A DNA stretch of 64,000 nucleotides, taken from the NCBI RefSeq assembly GCF_021222645.1, contig NZ_CP089520.1:186001-250000 (forward strand), in the 5' to 3' direction. The notes beneath the pieces were generated by a model. That model was not told where the DNA came from and searched no databases. It saw only the letters and a program-made list of their open reading frames with translations. The position numbers and the translations under genes are program-made. Shown here piece after piece: positions 16,271 through 25,710 of this stretch (the stretch's first letter is position 1; the number at the start of each line of letters is the position of its first letter). Origin of the DNA: Candidatus Nanosynbacter sp. HMT-352 (GTDB lineage Bacteria > Patescibacteriota > Saccharimonadia > Saccharimonadales > Saccharimonadaceae).

Positions 16271-17797
16271 CTAGCCCTTATACATGGCGTGATTTTTTAT
16301 CCAGCCGCCACCCTTTCGTATCAATTGATTATTCAGCTGCCCGTCTTCTAGCAATTTGTCTTTAACTGTAGCATAAATTGGCAAAGTGAACGAGAAGATC
16401 GAGCCTTCGTTTTCGCGGGATCGAGCGATTATCGAGCCGCCGTGAGATTCGACAAAAGCTTTGCAGATGTAAAGCCCAATTCCCGTCCCGGCTACAGCCT
16501 CGCGTGATCTGTGCGATCGATAGAACTTGTGGAACAAATTGTCCACGACATTCGCCGGCATTCCAATTCCATTATCGGCGACAGACACTTCCACGAAGTC
16601 GCCTTTTTGCTCTGCGGAAACGGTTACGGACCCACCCTCAAAACTGTACTTAATGGCATTGTCAATTAGATTGCCAATCACTTCCCCGATACTTCCGTGA
16701 TCGGCGGCTACCGTTGGGAGGTCATCTGGAATATTAACATTAAGCATTCTGTGTTGAGTTGAGGCGCGAAGCTGCATGTCATCAGCAATCGAGGCGTAAA
16801 TATTAGCAACAGTGTCTTCCAGCAAATAGACCTTCAAGTGGTGTCTATCATATCTGGCAACGTTAAGAATATTATCAATGTAGCTGGACAGGCGATTGGA
16901 CGAAACGACCAACCTATCAAGAAGTTGCCTTTCATCGCCCTGCAAGCGTCCAGCAAACTCTTCGTTGATAATGTCCAGATATCCACGAATAACTGTAATC
17001 GGCCCGCGAAGTTCGTGAGCGGCAAATGAGATAAAATTGAGGTCCTCTTCTTCTGGCAAATATACTTTAGACTTGTCGATGAGAAAAATGACGGTTTCGG
17101 CGGCGGCGCCTTTTTCGAATGAAGCCACAATGTCGAATATTCGCGTTTTTTGGATGATGTCGGGGTTGGTGCTAATGCGTTGCCAACGGCGCTCGGCTTT
17201 AATTTTCTCATTGGCGATTTCGTGAAGCCAATCGGAAATACTCGGTTCGTTTAGAAAATCAAGCGCCAGAAAATCCTCGCCTTTCGCGTTCCTGGAAATC
17301 GGGGCGGCAGAATTGGCGAAGATAATCTTCTGATTGGAATTAAGAATCACGACGCCAGTGCTGGCTTGATTCAGAGCTTGAGTGAGCGGGATTTTTGGCT
17401 TGTCGTTGTCACTAGTTGGTTTTTGCTCTGGCTGATAATCGCCATAAATTGCCTGAAGCGCCGTCTTAAATCCAGTTTTTTCGTAGCGTTTATCGTTAGG
17501 ATTTGGCGGAGTGTCGGTGGTTAGTTCGCCGATTTTATGAGACAGTGCCGCCAGAATTTTATTAAGCGGAGCGGTGATAATTTTAACGATAGAAATTGAA
17601 AATATAATTTGCAAAACTATCGTAACTAAAATAATAATCCAGAAGTTCATCTGAGACATGGAAATGGCTGTGAAATGAAGAGTGACCCCTAGACCTAATA
17701 AAACGCAGGCGTTTGCCGATAATAATATTAATATGACTTTTTGATAATAATACTGCTTGTATTCTCTTAGAGTTTTAGATTTTGGATCTATTGCCAT
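16271..17797 (-). CDS. Sensor histidine kinase with PAS domain
   Basis: About 508 residues from the ATG at 17797 (MAIDPK), preceded by AGAGGAAG; a longer reading from 17836 lacks a ribosome site. Two N-terminal transmembrane helices enclose almost no periplasmic loop. They are followed by a PAS-like region (NQASTGVVILNSNQ), HisKA with the phosphoaccepting His in FAAHELRGPITV, and HATPase boxes NLIDNAIKYSFEG, DNGIGMP and GTGIGLYIC. It overlaps the upstream DUF3048 gene by 10 nt and is followed by a cognate receiver. Confidence 0.93.
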   Translation of the reverse strand: MAIDPKSKTLREYKQYYYQKVILILLSANACVLLGLGVTLHFTAISMSQMNFWIIILVTIVLQIIFSISIVKIITAPLNKILAALSHKIGELTTDTPPNPNDKRYEKTGFKTALQAIYGDYQPEQKPTSDNDKPKIPLTQALNQASTGVVILNSNQKIIFANSAAPISRNAKGEDFLALDFLNEPSISDWLHEIANEKIKAERRWQRISTNPDIIQKTRIFDIVASFEKGAAAETVIFLIDKSKVYLPEEEDLNFISFAAHELRGPITVIRGYLDIINEEFAGRLQGDERQLLDRLVVSSNRLSSYIDNILNVARYDRHHLKVYLLEDTVANIYASIADDMQLRASTQHRMLNVNIPDDLPTVAADHGSIGEVIGNLIDNAIKYSFEGGSVTVSAEQKGDFVEVSVADNGIGMPANVVDNLFHKFYRSHRSREAVAGTGIGLYICKAFVESHGGSIIARSRENEGSIFSFTLPIYATVKDKLLEDGQLNNQLIRKGGGWIKNHAMYKG

Positions 17798-18894
17798 GAA
17801 ACACTTCCTCTTCCTGGCGTGAAGACTGCAATCCATGTTTGTCCGCGATTTAAGGCGACGTCTTTTCCAGATTCGTCTGTCAATTTAAGTGGCGAATTTA
17901 TGTCCGCTTTTGACCAAGTGGCGGTGGCGACTGTGCCGTTTTGGAAAATGTAAGCTTTGCCGGATCCTGTCGTTTTGACATCTTCGTAGCCATCGTAATT
18001 TTGAGCCCGAGCTTCAACACCAACTTCCATAGCTACGACAGTGTTTGGAGTAATTTGCCCATCTTCCCTATCAGTATGTGGCGCGCCAGCCATGCTCCTG
18101 AGGTAAGAATTCGACGCCTTGTCGTAAGCATATGAGGTATTGTAGAGTGAGCCGCTGAGGTTTATGCTTACAGATGTGGCGTTTGGTGATTCGACAGGTT
18201 TGCCGTCTGCTCGCGCGAAGCTAGTGAATTCGGAATTGTTATAGCCTTTTGCGCTATTCAATTGGTCAAGTTTTTCTCCTGAAGTATAGACGTTGTGCGG
18301 CGCGTAGCGGTCGCGAGATCGCCAATACGATCCGTCGTTAAAGAACTGGTCGATGTCGCGATAATTGCCGTTTCTGACTTGAGATAAAGCGTTGGGGCTT
18401 CCGCCAACGTGTGCGATTGATGCTTGATATGGCGCCGCCCAGCTCAAATAGTATAATCTTAAGCTTCGCACTGGACCGATTAGCGCAGGTTTTTCTCCCT
18501 GATACATAGCCAAAAACCTAGTGATTCCGCCCTCCGCCACGGCTTCATAAACCACGCCAGCTTTCTTCAGTCCTGACTGCGGTCTGGCGGCTGGACTATT
18601 CTCAATCATCACGCCAGTTACGGGTAGCTTTGTGACGGCTTCGTTTGCGATTTCCACGCCAGTTAGCGGCGAATAAAACTTCTTCGGCGCGGGTTTTTTG
18701 GCTGGCAATTTCAGTTCCACGCTAGCGGTCTGCTCGTATTTTATTGAGTGAATTGCAATTATGAAAACTCCAGCAATAACCATCGCACTCACCACGAGCA
18801 CAATCGCCAGAATATGCTTTTTTACCCATTCTTTGAACGATTCCCAGCAGACGTTCTTTTTTTGTCCTGATTTATCTATTTTTTCAACATTCAT
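17788..18894 (-). CDS. DUF3048 (YerB-like) exported protein
   Basis: 368 residues with one N-terminal transmembrane helix (about 28-50) and an extracytoplasmic DUF3048 domain. Characteristic blocks are PVTGVMIENSPAARPQSG, EGGITRFLAMYQ, GPVRSLR and YAPHNVYTS. YerB-type proteins are envelope proteins of unresolved function. Here it heads an operon with a histidine kinase and receiver, so it could supply the sensory input or be the regulated envelope component (inference). The start ATG follows TATACT by 10 nt. Confidence 0.88.
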   Translation of the reverse strand: MNVEKIDKSGQKKNVCWESFKEWVKKHILAIVLVVSAMVIAGVFIIAIHSIKYEQTASVELKLPAKKPAPKKFYSPLTGVEIANEAVTKLPVTGVMIENSPAARPQSGLKKAGVVYEAVAEGGITRFLAMYQGEKPALIGPVRSLRLYYLSWAAPYQASIAHVGGSPNALSQVRNGNYRDIDQFFNDGSYWRSRDRYAPHNVYTSGEKLDQLNSAKGYNNSEFTSFARADGKPVESPNATSVSINLSGSLYNTSYAYDKASNSYLRSMAGAPHTDREDGQITPNTVVAMEVGVEARAQNYDGYEDVKTTGSGKAYIFQNGTVATATWSKADINSPLKLTDESGKDVALNRGQTWIAVFTPGRGSVSWQ

Positions 18895-18932
18895 GCTTAT
18901 GCTTAGTATAGCATTTTCGGCGCACGAATAAA

Positions 18933-20378
18933 CTATTTTTGTAGATAATTATCGATTCTTTGCAGAGTTTTTTCCTTGCCAATTAGCGCCAGCGTGTCGT
19001 TAAGTTGCGGACTAAACGGCGCCCACGTCGTCACAATTCTCACCAGACTAAACAAAATCCCCGGCTTCTGCCCCGTCGTTTCCAGTAATTGATTAAGGCA
19101 ATTCTGAATTGCTTCTGGCGTCCAATCTGTAATTTTCTCGAATTCTTGGCGAGCAATTGACAATAAATCTCGTCGCTCGTCGTCGGTCAATTTACGAAGT
19201 TGCTTATTTCCGTCAATTAATTCCGTGTCAATTTCAGGCTCGACGAAGAAATAGCTCGTTAATTTTGGCAAATCTTGCAATGTCTTCAAGCGATCTTGCG
19301 CCAATTCCAGAACGCGCTTTTTATACGATTCATCAGCGTTTTTGGCTTCTTCGCCCCAGAATGATTGGCAGCGAGAGTAAAGATCGTCCAAGCTAAGCGA
19401 GCGGATCCATTGGCCGTTCAGCCAAATGAGTCGTTGTTCGTCAAATCGCGCGCCAGATTTTTGAACGCGGTCGAGTGAGAACTTTTCAATCAGTTCGGCT
19501 TTACTGAAAATTTCCTGCTCCGTACCGTCGTTCCAGCCGAGTTGCGCTAAGAAATTAAGCATCGCTTCTGGCAAAATTCCTTCTGATCGATACTCAGTTA
19601 CGCTTTTAGCGCCGTCACGCTTGCCAAGTTTTTTATTTCCCGATGGCGCCATAATGTGTGGCACGTGCGCCAGAATTGGTGGCGTAATTTTAAGCGCCTC
19701 GTAAAGCGATAGATATTTAGGCGTGCTGGCAATATATTCCGAGCCGCGAATGACGTGCGTAACTTGCATTTCGAAATCGTCAATGATGTGCGCAAAATTG
19801 TAGGTTGGTAGACCATCCGCTTTGATAAGAATAAAATCGTCCAGAGCTTCTGGGCCAGCCGACAACTCGCCCATAACGGCGTCCGTCCAAGAATATCGCT
19901 TAATTTCTGGAACCTTGAAGCGTAGCGGCATTCCGAGCTGCCATTCTGGTGGATTCTCTGGTCGATGGTCGCGATATAAAAATGCGCGCTTTTCAGCCTT
20001 GGCTTTGTCGCGGAAAACTTGCACTTCTTCGGGCGTGTATGGGTCGGCGTAAGCTAGTCCTTCGCTGATCATTTTCTTTGCCCACTTTATGTAAATATCA
20101 CGGCGATCTGTCTGGTGATATGGACCAAAATTGCCAGACTCTTCTTTTGGATTGTTAAGATTTGGTCCTTCGTCCCAATTTAATCCTAGCCAATTTAAGG
20201 TTTCCAAGATCATTTCTTCCGCGCCTTCAACGAACCGAGCTTGGTCTGTGTCTTCAATGCGTAAGATGAAATCTCCCTGATGCGCCCTGGCGACAAGGTA
20301 TGTGTATAGCGCGGTGCGGACGTTGCCTAAGTGAATATAGCCAGTCGGACTTGGTGCAAAACGAGTTCTAATAGTCAT
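18933..20378 (-). CDS. gltX: Glutamyl-tRNA synthetase
   Basis: Charges tRNA-Glu (and, if GatCAB is present, tRNA-Gln) with glutamate. 481 residues, the normal length. The class I HIGH motif appears as PTGYIHLGNVRTALY, and the KMSKS equivalent as KLGKRDG. The C-terminal anticodon-binding helical domain is intact. The ATG lies 6 nt after TATAAT, predicting a leaderless message. A tRNA-Glu gene lies 3.2 kb away. Confidence 0.96.
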   Translation of the reverse strand: MTIRTRFAPSPTGYIHLGNVRTALYTYLVARAHQGDFILRIEDTDQARFVEGAEEMILETLNWLGLNWDEGPNLNNPKEESGNFGPYHQTDRRDIYIKWAKKMISEGLAYADPYTPEEVQVFRDKAKAEKRAFLYRDHRPENPPEWQLGMPLRFKVPEIKRYSWTDAVMGELSAGPEALDDFILIKADGLPTYNFAHIIDDFEMQVTHVIRGSEYIASTPKYLSLYEALKITPPILAHVPHIMAPSGNKKLGKRDGAKSVTEYRSEGILPEAMLNFLAQLGWNDGTEQEIFSKAELIEKFSLDRVQKSGARFDEQRLIWLNGQWIRSLSLDDLYSRCQSFWGEEAKNADESYKKRVLELAQDRLKTLQDLPKLTSYFFVEPEIDTELIDGNKQLRKLTDDERRDLLSIARQEFEKITDWTPEAIQNCLNQLLETTGQKPGILFSLVRIVTTWAPFSPQLNDTLALIGKEKTLQRIDNYLQK

Positions 20379-20407
20379 GAGTAAATTATAGCACGTTATC
20401 TGATGAG

Positions 20408-21430
20408 TTACAGACTAGTGGCAATTTTTTCAATCTGGCTGCTTGAGAGGTTTGCGTCGCCGCTAATCTGATATAAAATTCCGCCGTTCACCCAAGCCGC
20501 TTCTTTTCCGCTGCTGTAAATTGTCAATCCGTCGATCATTGTGGTGTTTGGATTCTTGTGCTTTTCAGAGAAAAATTCTTTCACTGCTGATGAATTCCAA
20601 CCACTTTTTTGTTGGGTTATGGTGTATTCTGAACTTCCGTCGGCGTAGGCGTATTTCATAGAGACCTCGCCCGATTTGAATTTGATAGGGCCGTTTAGGG
20701 CGTAGCCGTCTGGTTTGTAGCCTGGGTATTTGGCGTCAATTCCTGATTGAACGGCGGCCATTTTTATAGAAATATTTGGCATACTCAGGTACGTTAAATA
20801 GCCACCTAGTAGCATCACCGCAAAACCAACAGAAAATGTGTTCAACCAGCGTAATGTGCCGCCCTTTTTCTGACGTCGACGTGCTTTTTTGTTACTAATA
20901 ATCTCATTCGACAAAGCTTTTTCGATTGCTTCATTTTTCAATTGATGAGCGGTTTTTGCGACTGGCTTTTCTATTTTTTGCGGAGCGACGGCGACAAACG
21001 GATTGTTATTCATAGCCAGAGGCTGGCGTTCTTTTCGCAATTTAGTGTTAACGCTAAGAGGTCTTTGTTGGGCGCGACGAGTAACGGGGTGAGCTTCGGC
21101 TGGGCGGTTAATAGCAATTTTCTGAGGAGCTGGCTTGCTGACAATTGGCGTAGAAAACTTCTTCACTGCAACATGTTGCTTCACGTCAACGCGAGTTTTC
21201 TGGGGTTTGGCAGCCAATGGCGTACGCTGCGGCATTTTAACGTGTCGACGATTCAATGTGCTAGATTTCTGGACGTGTGTGGTGTGAATATTTGATACAG
21301 ATGCACCACGCTTACTGATTGATTGTTCTTTTTTTACCTCAGTTTCTTTTGCGTCAATATTATCCATTACCATTCCAGTAATAGTATTGTAAGCTCGCCC
21401 GTTTATTACTACGTAGTTTTTACTTGCCAT
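20408..21430 (-). CDS. Membrane protein with basic Pro-rich N-terminus and DUF4367-like domain
   Basis: 340 residues. Residues 1-185 are low-complexity, highly basic and proline-rich, and should be cytoplasmic. One transmembrane helix follows (about 197-217), then a C-terminal extracytoplasmic domain resembling DUF4367: YTITQQKSGWNSS, then TIYSSGKEAAWVNGGILYQISG and a closing IEKIATSL. The function is unknown. It is divergent from a PEGA-domain gene, with an 89-bp intergenic region. Confidence 0.7.
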   Translation of the reverse strand: MASKNYVVINGRAYNTITGMVMDNIDAKETEVKKEQSISKRGASVSNIHTTHVQKSSTLNRRHVKMPQRTPLAAKPQKTRVDVKQHVAVKKFSTPIVSKPAPQKIAINRPAEAHPVTRRAQQRPLSVNTKLRKERQPLAMNNNPFVAVAPQKIEKPVAKTAHQLKNEAIEKALSNEIISNKKARRRQKKGGTLRWLNTFSVGFAVMLLGGYLTYLSMPNISIKMAAVQSGIDAKYPGYKPDGYALNGPIKFKSGEVSMKYAYADGSSEYTITQQKSGWNSSAVKEFFSEKHKNPNTTMIDGLTIYSSGKEAAWVNGGILYQISGDANLSSSQIEKIATSL

Positions 21431-21519
21431 TAATCCCCCTAATGTTTATACCTGTATATTATATTACAAATCGCCTAAGGTTTTTTCAAGTGTAAAAATA
21501 TGTTATAATTTCCGTAATT

Positions 21520-23016
21520 ATGTACCAGAAAAAGAATCGCACTAAAGAGCTCGCGCGGCGGACCTTTGTGTACACGCTGATGACATTATCACTTATAATT
21601 CTTCTTACGTTTTTGACGTTTAGAATGCTCGGCTATACGTTTGATCCAAATACGAAAGAATTGCAACAGACTGGACTTGTCCAATATGAATCACATCCTG
21701 GCGGGGCGCTAGTTTATGTTGACGACATGGAACTGCGCCGCACTTCGACGAAAAGCACTGTTCTTCCTGGTAAGCACACTTTTTCGATGAAATTGGATAA
21801 ATATGAACTGTGGCAAAAAACGTTGAATATTAAATCTGATACAGTGACAAATTTGAATTACGCCAGACTGATTCCGACAAAACGCGAAACCACCGAAGTA
21901 AAAACGTTTGACTCATTGCAATCTGTTTCTCTGTCGCCAGCTGGTAATTTCTTGATGGGATTTGGCGTTAAAGATAAAACTCCGATTCTGACAATTGGCG
22001 ACATTCGCGACACGAATAAAGATAAGGAAAAGTTCACGGAGCATACATTAAGCACGAGCGTTTTGGCTGGCTATTCCCTGTCTTCTGACAATCATACGTT
22101 TACTGTGTCGGAGTGGGACCGCGATTCTCGTTACGCGCTGGTGAAGCATTCGTATACAGCAGAAAATAACACTACGGGTGTTCAGTGGCTAGTTTTTGAC
22201 AGAGAAAATCCAGAGAAAATTATTGACGTAACGGCGATGACTGGTTTTGGAATTAAGCAAATCGGCTTTGCGGGAACTGGCGCGCACACGGTTTACGCTT
22301 TGCAGGAAACTGGCGAATTGAGGCGAGTTGATCTTGATAGCTCGACAATTTCCAGTCCAATTTTAGTTGGCGTCGAATCTTTCAAGCTTTATGGCGATGA
22401 TCGTTTGTCCTACCTGGCTGTTATTGACGGTAAAAAAGTGGCAGGAATTTGGAAGCGAGATTGGAAAGAACCATTTGTGATTGGCACTTTTGCTACTGAT
22501 TCTACTCCGGTAATTCGAATTTCTCGTTATTTTAATAAAGACACCGTGGTCTTGGCTGATGGCAAAAATATGACAATTTATAGAGGCGACATTTCGGATT
22601 CTAAGGACCGCCAAAAAGAGTTCTTAAAAACGGCAAAGACCATTAAAACTGACAATGCGACTACAAACGTTATGATGGACAATGCTGGGCGATTTATCGT
22701 GGCACAAAACGGCGCGGTACTGCAGACTTATGATTTGGAGCGTAAAGAATTGTCGAGCGCGTTTAATATTGGTGTGGCGCAGGAAGTGAAGTGGCTTGAT
22801 AATTTCTATATTCGTAGCGTTTCTGCGTCGGGAAAAATGGAAATTCGTGAGTTTGATGGCACGAACACTCATACGTTGATAAGCGTTAAGCCTGGTTTGG
22901 ATTCTGTTTTATCCTCAAATCAGCGATACGTTTACGGATTGACGACCAATGCTTATGGAAAAATTGTCCTGAGTAAAATGAATATGGACACCGGTTCAAT
23001 CGGGCTATTTAATTAA
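21520..23016 (+). CDS. PEGA-domain exported protein
   Basis: 498 residues. An N-terminal transmembrane anchor (about 17-37) is followed by a PEGA domain (SHPGGALVYVDDMELRRTST, then VLPGKHTFSMKLDKYELW), a fold often found in surface proteins that contact cell wall or carbohydrates. The remaining ~380 residues look like repeated beta strands, perhaps a beta-propeller (inference from alternating hydrophobic pattern). A TATAAT lies 10 nt before the ATG. It is convergent with the sortase gene, 8 nt between stops. Confidence 0.83.
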   Translation: MYQKKNRTKELARRTFVYTLMTLSLIILLTFLTFRMLGYTFDPNTKELQQTGLVQYESHPGGALVYVDDMELRRTSTKSTVLPGKHTFSMKLDKYELWQKTLNIKSDTVTNLNYARLIPTKRETTEVKTFDSLQSVSLSPAGNFLMGFGVKDKTPILTIGDIRDTNKDKEKFTEHTLSTSVLAGYSLSSDNHTFTVSEWDRDSRYALVKHSYTAENNTTGVQWLVFDRENPEKIIDVTAMTGFGIKQIGFAGTGAHTVYALQETGELRRVDLDSSTISSPILVGVESFKLYGDDRLSYLAVIDGKKVAGIWKRDWKEPFVIGTFATDSTPVIRISRYFNKDTVVLADGKNMTIYRGDISDSKDRQKEFLKTAKTIKTDNATTNVMMDNAGRFIVAQNGAVLQTYDLERKELSSAFNIGVAQEVKWLDNFYIRSVSASGKMEIREFDGTNTHTLISVKPGLDSVLSSNQRYVYGLTTNAYGKIVLSKMNMDTGSIGLFN

Positions 23017-23024
23017 TAGTTAGT

Positions 23025-24422
23025 TTATCGACCACCGAATAATTTCTCAAGCAGAGTCGGCTCGGGTTTTCCTGGAATATTTGACTTACTTCCTTGTTGT
23101 TGATTTGAGCTGGATTCTGATGCTGCGGTAGCTTTGCTTGGGTCTGGACTGATCTGTTCCGCAAAGATAAGAAGTCGCTTTTCTGCAGTCCCTAAAGGCA
23201 CGCAACTTACAAGTGTCAGCATTGGCTTATTCGTATTAATCTGAACTTTTGAAACTTCAGTAGGCATAACAACTTCTGTAGATGTTATTTTATAGGTGTA
23301 GCGCTTTCCATTGTAATTCATGTAAATAACGTCACCCTTGGTCAACTTTTCATTTTGAGCGAAGACGAATTTATAATCACCGCTAGCAAAAGCGTCATTA
23401 CTGGAGTGTGCGGCAAATACGGCATTTCCAACTTCGCCTGGCACGGCGCTGGCGCCAGGAATTGAAAAGTGAGCTACTCCCTTCTCCATGGCTTTTGATT
23501 GTGATTTTACATCGCTGGCGGCGCCGTAAATAACTGGTGCGTCAATGTTAATCTTTGGAACAATAATCCTAGGTTCAGGTCCCACAGTTACGTCAGTAGA
23601 GGCATCGACAATGATGTTTTGTGGGTTAATTGCACCAGGTGTCGTGTAGGCTGCGACTGCGCCGAAAATAACGCGGTTATATTGTAAAAATATGAAGACT
23701 AATAGTACCGATAATCCAGCAATCGCCGGAACAAAATGTCGGGATTTTTTCACTTTATTTGCGGAGTCGCGAACCTTTTGCTGAATTTGGCTGCGGAGTT
23801 CTTTTATGGCTGCTTTTTGTGGATCCAGAGGCTCGTCTTCACTGACTACTGGTGTGATATTCTGGCTTTCCTTCGTCAATCGAGAAATCTCCCGGTTTTT
23901 TGCCGCGATGTCACCCGCGTAGTAACGCTCGTAATACATCTGATAATATTTCTGCCAAGCGCTGTGGTATTGTTTCCATTGGTCGGCTGAAACTTGAGTG
24001 TGGATGGTTGAATTTTGAGTTTGAGCGGTTTGGTTTGCGGATGCGGAGTTGTTGTTTTGCAGATTTGTCTGGGTTTGGGTAATTGGCGCCGTTCGCATAG
24101 CGTGATTTACGGTATCTTTTTTCGGCTCTGGCTGTGGCGTTGTTGAGATTTGCTGATGTTTGAATATTTGCGCCTTGGGCTGTTCTGGTCGGACTTCGGG
24201 TTTTGATTGTAATTGAGCGGAAAATGGCTGTAACTGAGGTTTTTCTGGTGCGGAACTCTGCTCTTCTGATCTGGAATAAATAGCGTCAAGCTGTCCACGA
24301 ATAACATCTGCAGCGGCATTTTGCGAAGCTGTAGAGTTGCGCATTGGCGGCGTGAGGGGTTGGCGCTGATCTGGTACCGGCATGCCCACTCGACCGTTTG
24401 ATTGATCATCCGTCGGATACAT
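23025..24422 (-). CDS. Sortase with long disordered N-terminal region
   Basis: Transpeptidase that links LPxTG proteins to the envelope. 465 residues: a Gln/Pro-rich cytoplasmic segment (1-215), one transmembrane helix (about 229-247), then the sortase beta-barrel. The catalytic His is in FAAHSSND, the Cys in TLVSCVPLGT and the Arg in AEKRLL, giving the full triad. The 200-residue Gln/Pro/Ser-rich leader is unusual for sortases. A likely substrate, ending in LPKTG, is encoded at 62651-63718. The class was not determined. Confidence 0.9.
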   Translation of the reverse strand: MYPTDDQSNGRVGMPVPDQRQPLTPPMRNSTASQNAAADVIRGQLDAIYSRSEEQSSAPEKPQLQPFSAQLQSKPEVRPEQPKAQIFKHQQISTTPQPEPKKDTVNHAMRTAPITQTQTNLQNNNSASANQTAQTQNSTIHTQVSADQWKQYHSAWQKYYQMYYERYYAGDIAAKNREISRLTKESQNITPVVSEDEPLDPQKAAIKELRSQIQQKVRDSANKVKKSRHFVPAIAGLSVLLVFIFLQYNRVIFGAVAAYTTPGAINPQNIIVDASTDVTVGPEPRIIVPKINIDAPVIYGAASDVKSQSKAMEKGVAHFSIPGASAVPGEVGNAVFAAHSSNDAFASGDYKFVFAQNEKLTKGDVIYMNYNGKRYTYKITSTEVVMPTEVSKVQINTNKPMLTLVSCVPLGTAEKRLLIFAEQISPDPSKATAASESSSNQQQGSKSNIPGKPEPTLLEKLFGGR

Positions 24423-24525
24423 AACTTCTTTAATTATACGTCAAATCGACATCAAATAAAAGTCGTGCTTGTGAGAAATTGCTAGTTGTGCTACAATCGT
24501 ACGGTAGCTTGGAGCGTTCTCTTGT

Positions 24526-24612
24526 GCCGCGGTGGCGGAATTGGTAGACGCGCTAGACTCAAAATCTGGTGAGCAATAGCTCGTGCCGGTTCAAGTCCGG
24601 CCCGCGGTACCA
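24526..24612 (+). tRNA. tRNA-Leu (anticodon CAA)
   Basis: 87 nt with encoded CCA and a long variable arm, as expected for leucine. Anticodon stem CTAGA/TCTGG with loop CTCAAAA; T arm GCCGGTTCAAGTCCGGC; acceptor GCCGCGG with CCGCGGT. A promoter is visible upstream: TTGTGA (24469-24474), 17 nt, TACAAT (24492-24497). Confidence 0.97.
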
Positions 24613-24621
24613 GAGGCAGCT

Positions 24622-24789
24622 TCAGGTGATAATCGTCCATTTTGGGCGATTTTTTATGCAAAGAAAACTGACGTCTATGGCGAACATGAATGAGATTAGC
24701 ATCCCGACTACCGCTCCGGCCAGGGTGGGGATGGCGATGATCATCGCGATTGCCACGACCACGATGACGAGGGGTCCGATTTTTTTCAT
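24622..24789 (-). CDS. 55-residue hydrophobic membrane peptide, function unknown (family member C)
   Basis: Starts at the ATG at 24789 after GAAAGGAAGC. Residues 4-45 form one or two membrane helices rich in Val, Ile, Ala and Met; the last ten residues (KNRPKWTIIT) are polar. Those last codons are antisense to the terminator of tRNA-Leu, so the natural C-terminus may have been extended when the gene came to lie here. GC-rich codons (CTC, ATC, CCC, GTC) contrast with neighbours. The leader holds AAGGGC/GCCCTT and AGTG/CACT hairpins before the ribosome site. It belongs with the loci at 9.6, 42.2 and 61.2 kb by promoter type. Confidence 0.6.
   Translation of the reverse strand: MKKIGPLVIVVVAIAMIIAIPTLAGAVVGMLISFMFAIDVSFLCIKNRPKWTIIT
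24632..24655 (+). terminator. tRNA-Leu terminator
   Basis: ATCGTCC/GGGCGAT stem (one G-U) with a 5-nt loop and six T. It overlaps the end of the convergent 55-codon gene. Confidence 0.8.
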
Positions 24790-24871
24790 GACGCTTCCTT
24801 TCGAGAAGTGTTCTTGCACTCACGACCAAGGGCTACTTTCGCCCTTTGACAAGTCACGAAAGCTTGTTAGT

Positions 24872-24900
24872 ATCATATAACTAATTGTACGTAATGTCAA
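24872..24900 (-). promoter_or_regulatory. Promoter C of the ATTAG/GCTTTC family
   Basis: TTGACA (24900-24895), a 17-nt spacer ending ATTAGTTA, TATGAT (24877-24872), and AGCTTTCG starting at 24864. CTTTCG can pair with CGAAAG about 15 nt further on, forming a hairpin at the transcript 5' end. Confidence 0.7.
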
Positions 24901-24918
24901 TCGGATATTTATAAGAAG

Positions 24919-25710
24919 CTACATTTTGCAAATAGCGGTGCTGATTGCTGCTAGCGGTGCTTTCGGCGACCAAATCAAGTAGCTTGCGGCGCGGGCGCCG
25001 ACGGTTCCCCGCCAAATTGCCATTGGTGCGTCCCATTTTTGGGTGACGACTTCTCCGCTGTGGGCGATTATTAAATTGTCGGCATGAAAAACGCAAATTG
25101 TTACGGGATATGTGATGGTGAATTTGTGAAGCGCTTCAACGAGTTGTGACAATTGAATGCTGAACGTAATCATTTTTGGATAATAAATTGCGCGGAATAT
25201 TTTCTGAACTTGTGCCAGACTTGCTATGAAAACCACGTGCGGATTGTCCAAAATTTCCTGAAAACTATTCTGCACAAGGTCAATCGCGTCTCGCGTCAGC
25301 ACGACGGGAATTTCTGATTTTTTGATCAATTCTTCGTAGACAATTGCCGTTTGACTATTCCGTCCAGCGTCGCCGCATAATAGCAATACGTCTGCCCATC
25401 TTTCCAGCACCAACGCCTCGTCAAGTGCTTCGTTTGCCAAACTTCCCGACTGGTTCGTCGGTGCGAATAAAACGTCTGTCATATTCGCGGGAACATTTTT
25501 TTTCAAGGCATCAGGGAGTAAAACGCGAGCCTCACCTACGCCAGCCTTGAGCGCCTCTTGGTAACTTTCTGCCACCGCCAAAAAGCCTAATTTGTTACCG
25601 CCGATGATTCCTAATTTTCCTGCTTGGTCGCGTCGTTCTGGCTTGTTCCATTCGACATCTGGAAAAAGTGGCTTCCCTGGTTCTTGTTTTTGCCAAAATT
25701 TCATATCCAT
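24919..25710 (-). CDS. Ribokinase-fold protein, possibly NAD(P)H-hydrate dehydratase (YjeF C-terminal-like)
   Basis: 263 residues. The N-terminal segment KLGIIGGNKLGFLAVAES and the following EARVLLPDALKK resemble the start of the YjeF C-terminal / carbohydrate-kinase-like fold used by NAD(P)H-hydrate dehydratases, and VLLLCGDAGRN and VVLTRDAIDLV fit internal strands. The usual C-terminal GTGD-type catalytic loop is not seen, so activity is doubtful. Its ATG shares one base with the stop of xth (TAATG), so translation is coupled. Confidence 0.5.
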   Translation of the reverse strand: MDMKFWQKQEPGKPLFPDVEWNKPERRDQAGKLGIIGGNKLGFLAVAESYQEALKAGVGEARVLLPDALKKNVPANMTDVLFAPTNQSGSLANEALDEALVLERWADVLLLCGDAGRNSQTAIVYEELIKKSEIPVVLTRDAIDLVQNSFQEILDNPHVVFIASLAQVQKIFRAIYYPKMITFSIQLSQLVEALHKFTITYPVTICVFHADNLIIAHSGEVVTQKWDAPMAIWRGTVGARAASYLIWSPKAPLAAISTAICKM

